A stretch of DNA of 64,000 bases from Dryas octopetala (taxonomy: Eukaryota; Streptophyta; Magnoliopsida; Rosales; Rosaceae), in NCBI GenBank assembly GCA_963921425.1, contig OY992834.1, positions 3,658,001 through 3,722,000 of the forward strand, in the 5' to 3' direction. The notes under the pieces were generated by a model that saw only the letters and a list, made by a program, of their open reading frames with translations, had not been told where the DNA came from and did not search any database. Position 1 is the first letter of the stretch. Each line of letters begins with the position of its first letter. Shown piece by piece: positions 24,971 to 37,228 of this stretch. The position numbers were made by a program, and so were the translations under genes.

Positions 24971-25487
24971 ATGGAATTCTCTGTGTCACAAGAGTATACC
25001 CAAGTTTTGCTCGTCTATACCCACACACAAAACCAAAGGACCTTCAAGTACTACTCTATGCAGCCAAACTGGTGATGTTCAGAATTTAGCAGTGCGATCG
25101 TGGAGTCCCAGTTGGGGATCATTGAGACAAAGGGCGTGGCAGAATCAACGGTCAAGAGTGATGCAGCAGCAAGGAGTGGCAGTAAGATGCGCGAATTTGG
25201 GTTGTTCATCATCACCATCAGGGCCGATGGGGAGCGAGATAGAACGAGAATTGGAGGCTGAGATGCGGGTCCAAGACGAAGGAGAAGGAGCAGAGGAGTG
25301 GATGAGAGTGGGAAGGTTGAGAGACAAGTGTGGAGGAGGAGCGGTGGAGCTGTTGGAGTGTTTGGAACGTGAAGCAATCATGGGGGAAGATGAAGGAAAG
25401 GAACCCAATGACTACAATCGAAGGGCTCAAATCTTTTACAAGAGTTCCAGAGTTTTCCAGGCTCTCAAGGAACGCACTAACAAGTAA
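24971..25487 (+). CDS. Small conserved plant protein of unknown function; start in one frame, body in another
   Basis: The ATG at 24971 lies about 100 bp after a TATA box and opens a 34-codon frame (MEFSVSQEYTQVLL...) that stops at 25073-25075. The frame shifted by one base is open across the same stretch, but without an ATG until 25161, and runs to TAA at 25485-25487. It encodes GDVQNLAVRSWSPSWGSL, then ELEAEMRVQDEGEGAEEWM, LLECLEREAIMGEDEG and YNRRAQIFYKSSRVFQAL, an acidic helical protein. I remember plant proteins with this 'LECLEREAIMG' region but cannot name the family with confidence. Either the first frame is an upstream ORF and the protein starts at 25161 (108 aa), or a one-base indel before about 25070 split a protein of about 170 aa. 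No membrane segment is present. Confidence 0.6.
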
Positions 25488-26037
25488 TAATCATGAATCA
25501 TGATTTACAAGTCACAATGTGACATGACATGCAATTGTAGTAATCATACATCCAATATATATTAAGATGATTTGTGAACTATGAGATTATATGTGACAAG
25601 ATTTCATAACTTTGATATGGTACATCATTACACATTAATCTGAGTAATTGTGCTTCAACATAAAAAATAAAACTGACCAGGGTGCCCTTGTGAACTCACC
25701 AAACATTATGTCCACATGAAAGATCAATCAACTGTAATGGGAGGACAGACTATGTTGCGACCCTGGAAAAGCATTCACATATAACCGGCAGCAATGCGAA
25801 TTATATCAATGGAATGAAAAAACAAGTCAATTCATTAAGAGTACTACAAACAAATTATGCCTAACAACCCTACAAGAACAAGAAAACATGACAACAATTC
25901 TACATAAAAGACAATACCCAAATGGGAACACCATTCGCTGACTGCCCTAAGTGCACAACCATGGTGGCTTGTAACTTACGATGTCTCAACTGGCTATAAA
26001 ATAAAATGGCCACAGAGAGCTCCTCCTACAAGACTCA
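25488..26037. other. Convergent intergenic region
   Basis: AT-rich 3' flanks of the small + strand gene and of TFIIS on the - strand. No gene or repeat seen. Confidence 0.5.
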
Positions 26038-27828
26038 CTAACAGAACTTCCACCGGTTATTGCAGTTTACACATGTTACATATGTTGTCATGGGTTCATC
26101 AGCACTCCGAGTCTGCATTTGGTAGTAGGTGGTCTTGCGGTGCCCACATCGAGAGCACTTGAATTGATCAGTTGTAGCTTTTGGCGCACCTCCACGCTCA
26201 CACTCAAACAATGCTTTTTCTTCAAGCTTTTTGGTCTCTTGTTGCCTCTGGTCACTCGCCATCTCAGCTGTAGACATGTTCACAAGCCTTTCCGCTTTGA
26301 TATCTCCAAGAAGAACTTTTCTGCGGAAATCCGGGTTCTTTGGGTCCTTCAGGTTAAAAATTAAAGATCGATACTTAGCCTTATTCTTGTCATTCGAACT
26401 ACCCCAGTGTTCATACAGCACAGATTCCACAGTCACAGCAGCTCGAATAGGGTCTGATGCATTCACATAATCAGCAAATACTTCATCAGCCTCCTCAGAA
26501 ACCTTAGACAAAGCCTCATGCAGCATTCCCCTTACTTTGTCGCGTGTTGCATCATTAGACTTAATCATTGATGTTAACTTTGGGGCACCAGACTTTGGGG
26601 GAGCAGAGAGGGTAAGTACCGGTTTCTTCACTTCTTGGGCTACCCTTTCAACCTTAACATTCTCTGCCGAACCAGCTTTCGCAGAGCTTGGTTTAACACC
26701 ACGGTCAACCTTCTTAACCTCAACAGGCTCAGCCTTGGAAACCTTCTCAACCTTCACAACAGATGCCTTCTGAACCTTCTCAGGCCTGGGACTGTCGGCA
26801 TTTGGAGACTCACGTTTCAGAGAGTCATTTCTTTCCAACATATCTTTGTTTGCTTCCTTCATAACAATTCCTTTCCATGTCTCAATTAGGCCGGAAACAA
26901 ACGTCTGGATTTTCTTTCTCGGATGCTTTGTGAGATGTCGAAGACGCTTTCCAACCTGAAAATTTGCACATCAAGGTTCAAAACAAATCCCAAATCCTAT
27001 TTTGCAGGTAAGCAAATCAAAAGCATAAGAATTGCAGTACAGTGAATTCGGCATGTAATTTCAAACTGTGCAGCATCTCAAAAGAATTACACATTGCAGC
27101 ATGATCAACCACCACCATCCACCCAAAAAACAAAAGGTGCATTGTATTAACTAATTTACAATCCCATAAGCATACATATATATAAATGGGTCTAAGGGGT
27201 CAAAGACCCATGACAGCTTCATAAAGAACTTCAATTTCATTCCGAATGATGCTAATATCTATGCCTTTAAGAACTAAAACTGCATACTGTTACGAAAGAA
27301 GTTCAACAACCCAAATTTTTTTTATCTTCCTGCATATGTTTTACTAGTCACAATGAATTAGAAAATCAATGTGATAAATTAGGAAACTAAATTACACTTT
27401 TGTTTCTTATGGGAGATAAAATTCTAAATTATATGTCGTTCAAATTGTTCCCGTCCACAAAACATTTATTATTATTATTTTTTTTTTAAGATTGAAAAAA
27501 CGAAACTTTCAGATCCAAATTCTCTTCCTAGAATTAAAAGTCTCTTCTTAAACCAAAGAGAGCACAAGCGATAAGTAATCTAAATATGCAAATCCCTTAG
27601 AACCAATAAAACGATAACAGTGAAAATAAATAAATAAATCCAAATTTTTAATTAAAAAGAAAAGAAAAATACTTGGGTTGAGACGAGCAGTTGATAAGTG
27701 ACGGGAAAATTCTTGAGCTGCTCCAAGGCATCAAGGCATTGGGTTTCCTCGGCGCCTCCGTCGCAAGAAGTGGCGGCGTCCGCCGTCTTCTTCACCGCTT
27801 CGTACAGCTCCACCAGCTCCTTCTCCAT
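26038..27828 (-). CDS. TFIIS: Transcription elongation factor TFIIS
   Basis: Two coding exons, 27673-27828 and 26038-26955, give 1074 nt (357 residues) with matching phase. Exon 1 encodes MEKELVELYEAVKKTADAA.. and the start of the N-terminal LW/TFIIS-N helical domain, which continues in exon 2 (VGKRLRHLTKHPRKKIQTF). A lysine/glutamate-rich linker follows, then the central Pol II-binding three-helix domain (about residues 195-310: RDKVRGMLHEALSKV, YRSLIFNLKDPKNPDFRRKV). The C-terminal zinc ribbon is CSRCGHRKTTYYQMQTRSAD plus EPMTTYVTCVNCNNRW; it carries the acidic D-E pair (SADEP) that reaches the Pol II active site to stimulate transcript cleavage and rescue arrested polymerase. It acts in the nucleus. 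The first intron is about 0.7 kb. Confidence 0.97.
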
Positions 27829-29022
27829 CGTCCCCAATTCTCCTTATTTTCGCTTCAATCACCTGAACAGAATTCAAAGGGTCAGTCAACGAGGATAAAA
27901 ATCAATACCCTGATAAGTAATTAACAAAAAATCAAGAGCAATTGAATTGAATTGAAGGGACGGAGTGGAAAACCTAGAGAGAGAGAGATCGGTGTCGAAC
28001 AAAACGAAAGGGGGACTCTGACAGTCCTCTTCTTTTTTTGGCTTCCGATAAATTGCCAATTTCTGTTTGGAAGAAGCGCAATAAACGTTGCTACCTGATA
28101 CGGCTCACCCTATTTAACTTCACTGTGGTCGGAGATCTGACGGCTGCTCTTGACGCCACGTGTACTCACGGATAACATCGCAACCGCATAGGACTGGTCT
28201 TAGACTCTGACTAGGATTAGGGTTCGGTTTGGTTTTTCTGTTTTGGTGCTTTAACTTGGCGCGTCGACTTACGCGCTCCTCTGTTCCAACTACCAAGCTA
28301 GTTATAGCCTTATAGGTTGAGTTCGGTGTGTACTTTTCATGCGTTTTTCTTTTTCTTTTTCTTCCTTTTACTTTTCTTTAATCTTCTGGGTTGGGCTTTC
28401 TATTTGGAGATAAGGGCAAAGGGGGAAACTTGCTAAATTGGATCCGAAAGTTGCTAATTTGGAAGCCTCAACGGGAAAATATTTTTAGAGCAATTGCTTA
28501 TTTTTCAAGCTTCCCTTTTATTTATTTTTCGTCTGAAAGCTTCCCTTTACGGAGAAAAAATATAAAAAGATTTTGAAAACAAGCAAGCTTTTAGCAACAC
28601 CATTCCTATGAAGGGCTTGTATGGCCTAGCAGCCAAATTGCCAATATACGTAGCCTTCTTTTACTCATTAAAAGAAAAATGAAAAAAATATGGTTTCTTC
28701 CTTGTGAACTGAGCAAAGGCACATAGATCATGTGCAGAATTTCATATAGTTATTTATTCCAAAGTGGTGCAATATGCCATGATAAAAAATTCAAAACACA
28801 GTTAATTAGCAAGCAAAATTGCAAGAACGGCACAAAAACATGCCCCAGGAATTAGTGGAAATAAAGGGATTGGCATGTAATTAACGATGAATACCAGTTC
28901 GGAACGACATGATTATTGAAATAAACTCTTCCAACTGTAGTCTCGTCAAAACAACATTTCCCATGGTTATCTCATACCAAAAACAGAACCCAAAAGTTTT
29001 ACCAGAATGTTCAATTCCCTTC
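27829..29022. other. TFIIS 5' flank and QCR10 3' flank
   Basis: The 5' side of TFIIS has a second splice-like noncoding leader (about 27863-28000, with gagagagagag at 27975). No recognisable gene lies between about 28050 and 29022, only AT-rich sequence and simple T and A runs. Confidence 0.5.
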
Positions 29023-30499
29023 TCACTTAACTTCAGGCTCTGGCTTCTCCAAAAAGGTCTTCTTCAACCAACCAAATGGCTGCAAAAGATTCGTAGAATT
29101 ACAACATATCAGACTTTATTAATAGATTCATAACTTAAGAAGGTAAAGTAGCAATGATGTACACATGATTCTACAAAAGTGCAAAACACCACCAGAACTT
29201 ACAAAAACTCATTACCTACTGTAATGACCAAATCAATAAAGCTTTTAATACCAAAGTTTCTATCATTTTGTATTTGTGTGTGTGTGTGTGCATGCACGTG
29301 TAACTATCAACAGGTTGAAATTAAAAATAAAAAAATTTGAGGAAAATGACAAGGACAACATAAATGGCTTGTTAAATTTTAGATGGATTTCATCTTATAA
29401 CTCTGAGAAGCATTCACCAGAAAAAGTCAAAAGTAAAAGGGGCTTCAATGGCTAATATATCTGAAAGTTGATTAGGATGGCCAAAGCAAAGCTACTGAAC
29501 AACTAGCATTACATCTACTCCAAAAAAGAAAACCCCCAAAACATTAATTTGTTATTAACATTTTTTAGTTCTCAATTCAAATCACATGACCTACAAATGC
29601 ACTCAACATAGGCCATATGGTAGACAACAAATGAGCATCTTCCTTCATCAATTCTTATTATGTTCCTACCCACAGAGGGGCAATTTAATCTCCATTTACT
29701 AACAAAAGACAATGGTCCCCATGGCTGCCATCACTTGCCAGCTAGCCAGTGGAGCTATGCAGTTATATGCAGCTACCTGCTACATCAGATTGTTGGTTGG
29801 GGTGATGTATAGAATTCAATTATGCAGTTCTATATATACATCCTCAACATAGGCCATAAGTAACTCATCCTCAAAGCGTTGTACCCTAATCAATTTTGAT
29901 CCATGACTATAATTATGTGCTAATGATTTTTGTTTTCCCTTTTCTTCCACAATTTTAAGTTATTCTTCCATAGATATTAAATAAAACAAATCTCCAATTG
30001 TGATATCAGATATGTCTTAAGAGAGAAACAATTACCCAAATTGTCTTTTACCCCATCAAAGTTTCAGCAACAACAAAACTTTTTAAAAACAAAAATCAGA
30101 GCTTGAACCCATGGAAATAAAAAATCTGTACCAAGAGCTTGGCCTTTCTGAAATCGATTTTTAAAGCGATAAACCAGAAATTCAAGCAAAACTAATGCCA
30201 AATCCATAATCAAATATTTTCATGAAAATGGATTCAACATAGGCAATCCTTACACAAATGTTCTAAAAAGACTAGGGTTTGGACATGCTTTGATAACATT
30301 TACACACAAGAAATCATGTAATTAAAGAAAATAAAAAAGGGGCCGATCAAAAAGAGATAGAGGGATGGATATTGACCTGGACGACCCAAAGAGCGGTGGT
30401 GACGGCAGCGACGCCCCACATCGCAGCAGCTTGGAGGTCAGTAGTATGGGGACGATGCCTTGGCTTCATGAACCTGAACGCGCCCAATTCACCTGCCAT
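29023..30499 (-). CDS. QCR10: Cytochrome bc1 complex small subunit QCR10 (6.7-kDa)
   Basis: Two small exons, 30377-30499 and 29023-29079, joined over a 1.3-kb intron give a 59-residue protein. It begins MAGELGAFRFMKPRHRPHTT and ends with WLKKTFLEKPEPEVK. One hydrophobic segment (AAAMWGVAAVTTALWVVQPF, about residues 25-44) would cross the inner mitochondrial membrane. Length and layout match the plant ubiquinol-cytochrome c reductase 6.7-kDa subunit (Arabidopsis At2g40765, about 57 aa, from memory), a supernumerary subunit of respiratory complex III. Its place between SHPRH and STR6 is the same as in Arabidopsis. A (GT)n tract is in the intron at about 29275-29291. Confidence 0.88.
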
Positions 30500-31344
30500 T
30501 TCTGAATATTTCTCTTCTTCAATTCTCAGCCCTAACCCAAATCGCGCTCAATTAATGAACGGATCTTTGTCTCTCAGTTCGCACAGAATGTGTCAATGTC
30601 AATGGGATTATGGCTCGATGTGCGTAACATAAAAACTGTCTTACCCAGAACCTTCCGATGCGGGCGCTCATCTACTGCGTTGATCTTCTACCGTTGATTA
30701 TTCTCATCATCGTGGGACCCCGACACTTACTCAGTACCAACGTATGAGATTTTCTTCTTTTTATTAGGTACAATATTTATTTTCTTTTTGGGTTCTTTTC
30801 CCAGATTTTAAGAATTGGTTTATAACTCATACGTGTAAATTCATCATCATTTTCTTGCTTATTAATTCTATAAAGTGATTTCTTTCAATAATAGACTTAA
30901 TAGTATAAAGTGTAAATATTAGACTTTATAACAAAGAGGTAGTATTTTAATAAGAGGAGCGAATATGTCTGGACTTTGGATGAAAGATATAAATTATTAC
31001 TGCATGGAAGAAGCGATGGTGTAATTGAAAGACAATGTGTAACCAGAAAAAAAAATGATACATATATCTCAGATCAATCACAGGAGCATTTTTTTCCAAG
31101 CCGAAGCAAAACCAAATCACAAGTTCTCAAGGCCTGACTTATCATTAAGCATTCCTAAGAATATTCCTGGTCAAAAACACCTGCTTACATTTCTCCACCC
31201 ATAGATGATGCTACAGTCAAGATAGCCATATTCCCAATAGACACAGATGGACTGATCGAGAGAGACAGTCAGGAGTTCATAGCTCTGTTATACAATCAGA
31301 ACTCAGTTTTCAAAACAACATTCCCTTTTTCTTTAAGTCTCTAT
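30500..31344. other. QCR10 promoter and STR6 3' flank
   Basis: Intergenic; both neighbouring genes are on the minus strand. No further gene or clear repeat seen. Confidence 0.5.
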
Positions 31345-34120
31345 CTAAATTGAACTTGAGAGTTGAGTAGCGCTCTGCTTGATACCATCTGGTTTACAAC
31401 CCTTGTCTGGACCACCGATGACCCCCCATGTCTCAAATTGCCTTTGTCGAGCTCTTGCCCTCTCCTTCTCTTCTTCAGATTTTAATGAGTAACAGTGTGG
31501 ACAACAAACTCCATACTCCCACTCGGGAGACTCCATATCAGCATCACTGACTGGTTGCTTACACCCATAGCATAACTTGTGAGTTCCCTGTACTAAACCA
31601 TGCTCAACTGAGACCCTCTTGTCAAACACAAAGCACTCTCCCTCCCACAGGCTCTCTGTCTCTGGAACTTCCTCAAGATACTTCAGAATCCCACCTTCTA
31701 GATGATAAACCTGGGAAAGATAAATACAAAAAACTTTAAAATAAAATAAACATGTGACAGTTTTTAACTTTCACAAATCAATTTGGGCCACAACACATAA
31801 TCTTGCCACTCTAGACTAATCAGTGATACATTTTTCCCACAACAGACGCAGAGGAAATGATCCTATTATTGAGAATGTATGCATAATGGACCTAAGTTAA
31901 AACCTCAGATTCAATGAAATTAATTAAATGCCTTGCATGGTAACATGACAACAGGTCACCAAAATTTGTGGCATAAAATAGAGCTCAACAGAGATTCACC
32001 TCTTGGAAACCTTGGCTGAGGAGAAAACTTGAAGCTTTCTCACATCTAATGCCCCCCGTACAGTACATGGCAACTCGCGGAGGTGTCTTCGGTTTTGAAA
32101 ACTCTAGCTGATTGTTGGTGCTTCCATTTGAACTGTTGACCTTCACCTCTGAATGCCCATTCTCTGGTTCAGAAAATTGAAACTGATTGCCTACCCAAGA
32201 CGGGAACTCCCGGAATGCTGTTGTTTTTGGATCGACTGCTCCCTTGAACTTCCCAATTCTAGTTTCATAGTTATTGCGCACATCAATCACTACCTGGATA
32301 TGTGCATGTGTCAGACTTGAGATAGTGTAGGTGAACCCATATCTCAATGTATTTATATATGTTTACTTACTAGTTACTACATATATATCATCAGCTGCAA
32401 TCCCTTCTTGTAATGCGAATATAAAACGAACACTTCATGACAAAATGTAGGCAATTCTGCCATGGCATTACATGTGTACAGTTTAAGTGTTCATTTTGAC
32501 ATTGATGTTAATCCTTGTAGAAACTAGATGAAATACCAGCATCCATCAAAACTTTATTTAAACACTGGAAATGCTTGGGGGTAAATGTCAAGGTGTTATA
32601 AACCATATCTTGTTACAATAAAAAACAAGTCAGTAAGGTCCGATTTTTAAATTTACTCAGTAAAGCTGGCTAATATACTGCTTGGTTTACTATAGGCTAT
32701 AGACCATTTAAAATAACTGAACTCAAAACAAACGACAAGATAAGTTCATAAGATCAAAGAAAGTTGATTACAGCTGAGAGTGACCCACATATTAAGAGAC
32801 CATTTTAAAGAAGAAATTACTCACTGTATCTGGATCACTAATCAATGTATTCCACTCCTTTGGACTCACATACTTCCCAACTCTTTCAATAGGTGATACG
32901 GCAGGCATTCCAAGAGTAACTATCTGCTTAAACGTTTGTAAAGAGAAATTAGAGCCACCTCACAAGATGGAACAAAAATTGTAGATCAATAAGTGATACC
33001 TCCTTCTTCAACTTGACCCTCACGTGGTCCCATCTGAAGGGTGCATCTTCCCCTGCTGCCAAAGGAGAACTGCTAGCATGTCCATGATGAATAGCTTCCT
33101 CCTCAGGACTCACAGGTGATTCCAGTCTTCTTAGACCCTTCAGGCGGATATCACTTTGGATGAACTCAAGAACTTTCTCCACCGATTCTCGAGTCCCACA
33201 TATGCTGCCATTGATCCCTTCTGGTGCAAGTATGATGCCACCTGAAACACGCTGAACACGATCAGCTTAGTGAGGTACGAACTAGACATGACATAATAAG
33301 CTTTGGAAGAGTAAAACGGAGTCGAATTATAAGACATGGAGATTCAAAGTTACATGTATCCTAATTCCTAGGCCATGAGAAAAAAGAATTCAACTTCTGA
33401 GAATTTCTGAGCACCAAAGAATTTAAACACTAAATTGACAGCAGAAACATGTCTTTATCATACATTACCAATTAGCCAATAAATTAGATATTAGCTAAGC
33501 TCCCTCAAGCTAACGGTATGATAGTCGTAGTTCATGGTATGATATATGAAGCAACTAAGATTTAATCCGAAATAGTCGTAGTTCATGGTATGATATATGA
33601 AGCAAACCCAAACCCAAGTTACCCAACAATGCCTAAAGATTTGGAATTGCTTCCTTTACACAAAATACCACCTAAATTTCAAGTTCATGGAGTTCAACAA
33701 TTTACAAACTAAAAGTTAAGAACAAAAAAAATGTCAATGAAATACGGGTACCAGTTCCTCGCAGAGCTGCTTCAAGGGTTGGCGCAAACGAGCATGGTCG
33801 GGAAAATCCGCGAACTTGTAAAAGGAGACCACCACGAGAATTTGTGAGTCCGAGTTATCCGAGTTAACCGACTCGGGTAAGCTCGAAATGGGGACAGGAT
33901 TGGTGGGCCCAGAGATGCACCTGGAAAGCGTCATGCTTTGAGGGACTCCGCCAGAGTCACAGAGTGATATCCCAATGGGGTTGAACAGCTGAAGATGACG
34001 ATTAGAGGGTTCGGAAATTGACGATTTCGGGCGTAATCTAGGGTTAGGGTTTATGGAATACAGTGACGGTGACGATAGCATCCTCAGGGAGAGTAATGGA
34101 GGTGTTCTGCACCTGAGCAT
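31345..34120 (-). CDS. STR6: Rhodanese-like protein STR6 (TrhO/YceA family, plastid or mitochondrial)
   Basis: A multi-exon gene. Exon 1 starts at ATG 34120 with a Ser/Pro/Arg-rich leader suggesting an organelle transit peptide, then the TrhO N-terminal domain [13 protein letters not shown] (YceA/UPF0176 type) and [16 protein letters not shown]. The rhodanese domain (about 31.98-32.9 kb) holds [19 protein letters not shown] and the active-site loop [15 protein letters not shown], whose first Cys is the catalytic residue. The last exon (from 31345) encodes a Cys-rich tail, [15 protein letters not shown] then CCPHCYSL, a likely zinc site. Bacterial TrhO hydroxylates uridine 34 of tRNA; the plant role is inferred from that family. 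The Arabidopsis equivalent is At2g40760, from memory. Confidence 0.9.
33521..33606. repeat. Two-copy tandem duplication in an STR6 intron
   Basis: The stretch tagtcgtagttcatggtatg plus atatatgaagcaa occurs twice, 51 bp apart, with essentially no differences in the shared 34 bp. It is a recent local duplication. Confidence 0.85.
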
Positions 34121-35343
34121 AGTGAGTGGAAGTGGGAGGATTGCATACGACGCTGCGTTGGATAAGGGTTCTGTATCCCCTACGGGATGTGAATTTACAA
34201 TTATGTTCTTGGTCTGAACAGGTGCACGTGGCGGACGTGGATTGCATTAGCCACGTAGCTTATCCAATCGTGCGTCGTATATTCTCAAGCCCACGTGAGG
34301 CTGCGTACCTACGGCTACGATCTATTTTAGTACGTTACTGCGTTCGTACCTTACGCTCAAGTGCTCAACCAAGTGCATTTGTTTGCCTATTTTTGGTGGC
34401 TAATGATCAAAGAGAAACAAAGCCAAAAGATAACCATTGGTCCAAAATTTTGCAATGTAGTCGTGGCATGGAATGTATGAAAACTCACTCAATGTGTGAT
34501 TGTAATATTAGGTCACATGATGATATGGTGTATAATACCTGTATAATTTTAAGAATATTTTTTAAGGTTTAAAGTTTTATAAATTAATAATTATATATAT
34601 GTTATAATTTAAGTAAATTCATAATACTACGTCATTATGTTATGTGGTGTTACGATCACACACAATAATTACTCGATGTGTAGATATTCTTTAGTCATTC
34701 CATGTTGACAAGTTCATTTTATACTATTATGTCATTAAACACTATATCGAACACCAGCCCGCCACTAATTTGCCTTCTAAACTATTTTTAAGTTTATAAA
34801 CCATATTTCATATAACTTTTATTATATTCACTATTGACATATATTTATTATACTACGGGACGATATATTGGTTAAAAAAAAATTTATGTTGGATAAAAAA
34901 GAAACATTTCATTTTTTGTGTATAAATAATATTGGATAATTATTTAATGACTTAAATTAAAAGAGAAATTTATGTTCATGTTAATTTGTGTCACTTGGAT
35001 ATCTTGATTCAAAGTTTATTGGATGACCTTTAGGTAAGGATTATATTGCCATAATTTTTATGAAATACAAAATGCTCATTGAATAATCATGGTGTATGAG
35101 AAAAAACTCATTTCTCCGTAAATTTCATATCACGACATTAAATTTCAAACCATGGTAGGGTGTAGGTTGCTAGTCTCCTGTGATCAACAAACTATCATCC
35201 TAACTAAATTTACCTCTTCTAAATTTTAATCTTTACACGAGTTTTCATGAAAGTAGACATAATAATCATAACCTTAATAATATGATTAAAAATCTCTTCG
35301 TTACATGTATAAATAGTTTATGTGTTAATATATCTTATCAAGT
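34121..35343. promoter_or_regulatory. STR6 5' flank with three ACGT-core motifs; AT-rich intergenic DNA
   Basis: Within about 100 bp upstream of STR6 lie gtgcacgtggcg (34220), agccacgtagc (34250) and cccacgtgagg (34291), G-box-type binding sites for bZIP/bHLH factors. Further right the DNA is AT-rich with no gene. An open frame at 34126-34572 has no family resemblance. Confidence 0.45.
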
Positions 35344-35352
35344 AACTTAATA

Positions 35353-35881
35353 GGGTTAATTTCAGTTTAGTACCTCAAGTTTGCTTCAAATTTTAATTTA
35401 ATACCCCATATTTAAAATTTTTCAATGTCATATTTCATCTTTCTAATTTGTTGCAATGACATACCTCCGTCAGTATGCCTCTGTTAAATGCTGATGTGGC
35501 ACTTACATGACACTCTCACAATGATGACTGGATGTTGTGTGGTCTGATAACAGGCCACGTGACATAAAAATAATTAAAAATCTAGAAACATGGCACGTAA
35601 TTATTAATTTTTTTTTAATTTCAATTTTTAGATTTTAAATTATTTTTTATGCCATGTGGCATAATGTGTCATGTTGTCAGACTACGTAGTATCCAGTCAG
35701 CATTGTGAGAGTGCCACGTAAGTGCTACATCAGCATTGAAGAGATCTTTTAACAGTCATAATGACGGAGGTATGACATTGCAACAAATTAAAAAGATGAG
35801 GTATGACATTGCAAGATTTTAAACATGAGGTACTAAATTAAAATTTGAAGCAAATTTGAAGTACTGAAATGAAATTAACCC
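35353..35881. mobile_element. Fold-back MITE of Mutator type (9-bp target duplication)
   Basis: The perfect 9-bp direct repeat AACTTAATA flanks the element (35344-35352 and 35882-35890). The whole 529 bp folds back: the left end GGGTTAATTTCAGTTTAGTA matches the complement of the right end, and the arms continue through the blocks encoding 'tacctccgtca' and 'gccacgt' on both sides to an AT-rich centre near 35610. There is no coding capacity. The exact 9-bp duplication points to MULE transposition. Confidence 0.92.
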
Positions 35882-35890
35882 AACTTAATA

Positions 35891-37228
35891 TGTAATTACA
35901 AAAATATATCCGATAGATGTATACATTTGTTAGGTTAAAATTTTACACAAAAAGTATTAAATTGCGTGGAAGATGTAAAGCGCCCACAGTATTTGGGAAA
36001 ATAAGTTGGTTTGTATATTGATATTGTTGTTTAATGAAAACAAAGGAGAACATGTACCCAAGTAGACATGTAGATGGAAGACTGTTAGAGAGTTGCATTA
36101 TAAAACTTTTTTTTTTGAAAGGGCAAAAGGGTTGCATAATTGAAAGCTATGACCCTAAGAATCCGGGCTTGGTTGCAATATTTCTATTGGGCAATTTGGC
36201 CACACTTGTTAACAACTAAGTACAACATTGCAACCATACATTATGTAACATTAATCTGCCTCTTGTACGTTTAATATTAAGAACAGAAAGTCCAACCCAA
36301 TAGGACACCAAAAAACTCTGCTCAGGGTGAGTTGCATAAATTCCAAGACAAGTTGTTCTAGTTAATCCCTATCCTTAATTTATTGCCAGCTTGTTCACTG
36401 CAAGTGATTAAAAATACACCAAAGATCAAAGTTGTCTCCAAAAATCATTATACTACAGTATACAAGCCTGGCTGCTTATTTTGAAGAACTAGTTTTGAAT
36501 GCTCAAGAATACAACATCACATTCATTCATGAAGTATTGTGTATCTATATTATATTTGTTTATACACTTTTTTTTTTTTTTTTAAACATTAGAGGGCATT
36601 AGATTTTGAATTTATCCTAATCTAACCCTTATTGTTTATATTTAAATTAACTCTAAAAACACACACTCTTTAATATATAATACAGGGTAAGTAAATTTAA
36701 ATCCCAAAAAGTTATATATGCAGAAATTTTCCAAAGCTATGATTGCAAACAGTATTTGAAGAGAAGAAAAGAAAGCATTAAGATAATTTATTATACTAAA
36801 CTAATAAAAGTGAAGCCAGCTAGAATCTTAGCAGTGGATATACTCATATACATTGAAAAAACTAATAAAGCTTGGCCTCACCAAATAAATATTTACAGCA
36901 AAGTGAGAAGCATGACACATGCCAGTTGGATTGAAAGTGATACCCACTGCTGTAAGCCTTACATCAGCAGCTGACATCACCCCAGCCATTGTAAGCATAA
37001 TTCTGTGGAATTTTCTTTGGGGCAGCTCCTTCCTTTCACCTTCCAATGAATTGCTCCTCTCTTTCCTAACCCTATTTTCTCATCTCATAAAAGGCCTTAT
37101 CACTTCATGCTCTCACCACACCCACTTAAGCCCATCTCAGATTTTCACACACAGACACAGAGAAAAACAGAGATTTTGAGTTTGAAACAGAGTTAGACAA
37201 AAGAACCCATATACTCAAATAACAAAAA
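35891..37228 (+). promoter_or_regulatory. Upstream region of the WRKY54-like gene
   Basis: AT-rich DNA without a gene. Close to the gene are a TATA-like cataaaaggc (about 37086) and a CA-rich leader (cacacacagacacagagaaa, about 37147) before the ATG at 37229. Confidence 0.45.

Noticed and set aside
34126-34572. 148-codon open frame upstream of STR6
   Set aside because: Starts in the STR6 promoter, has no domain or homologue I recognise and no splice or TATA context of its own.
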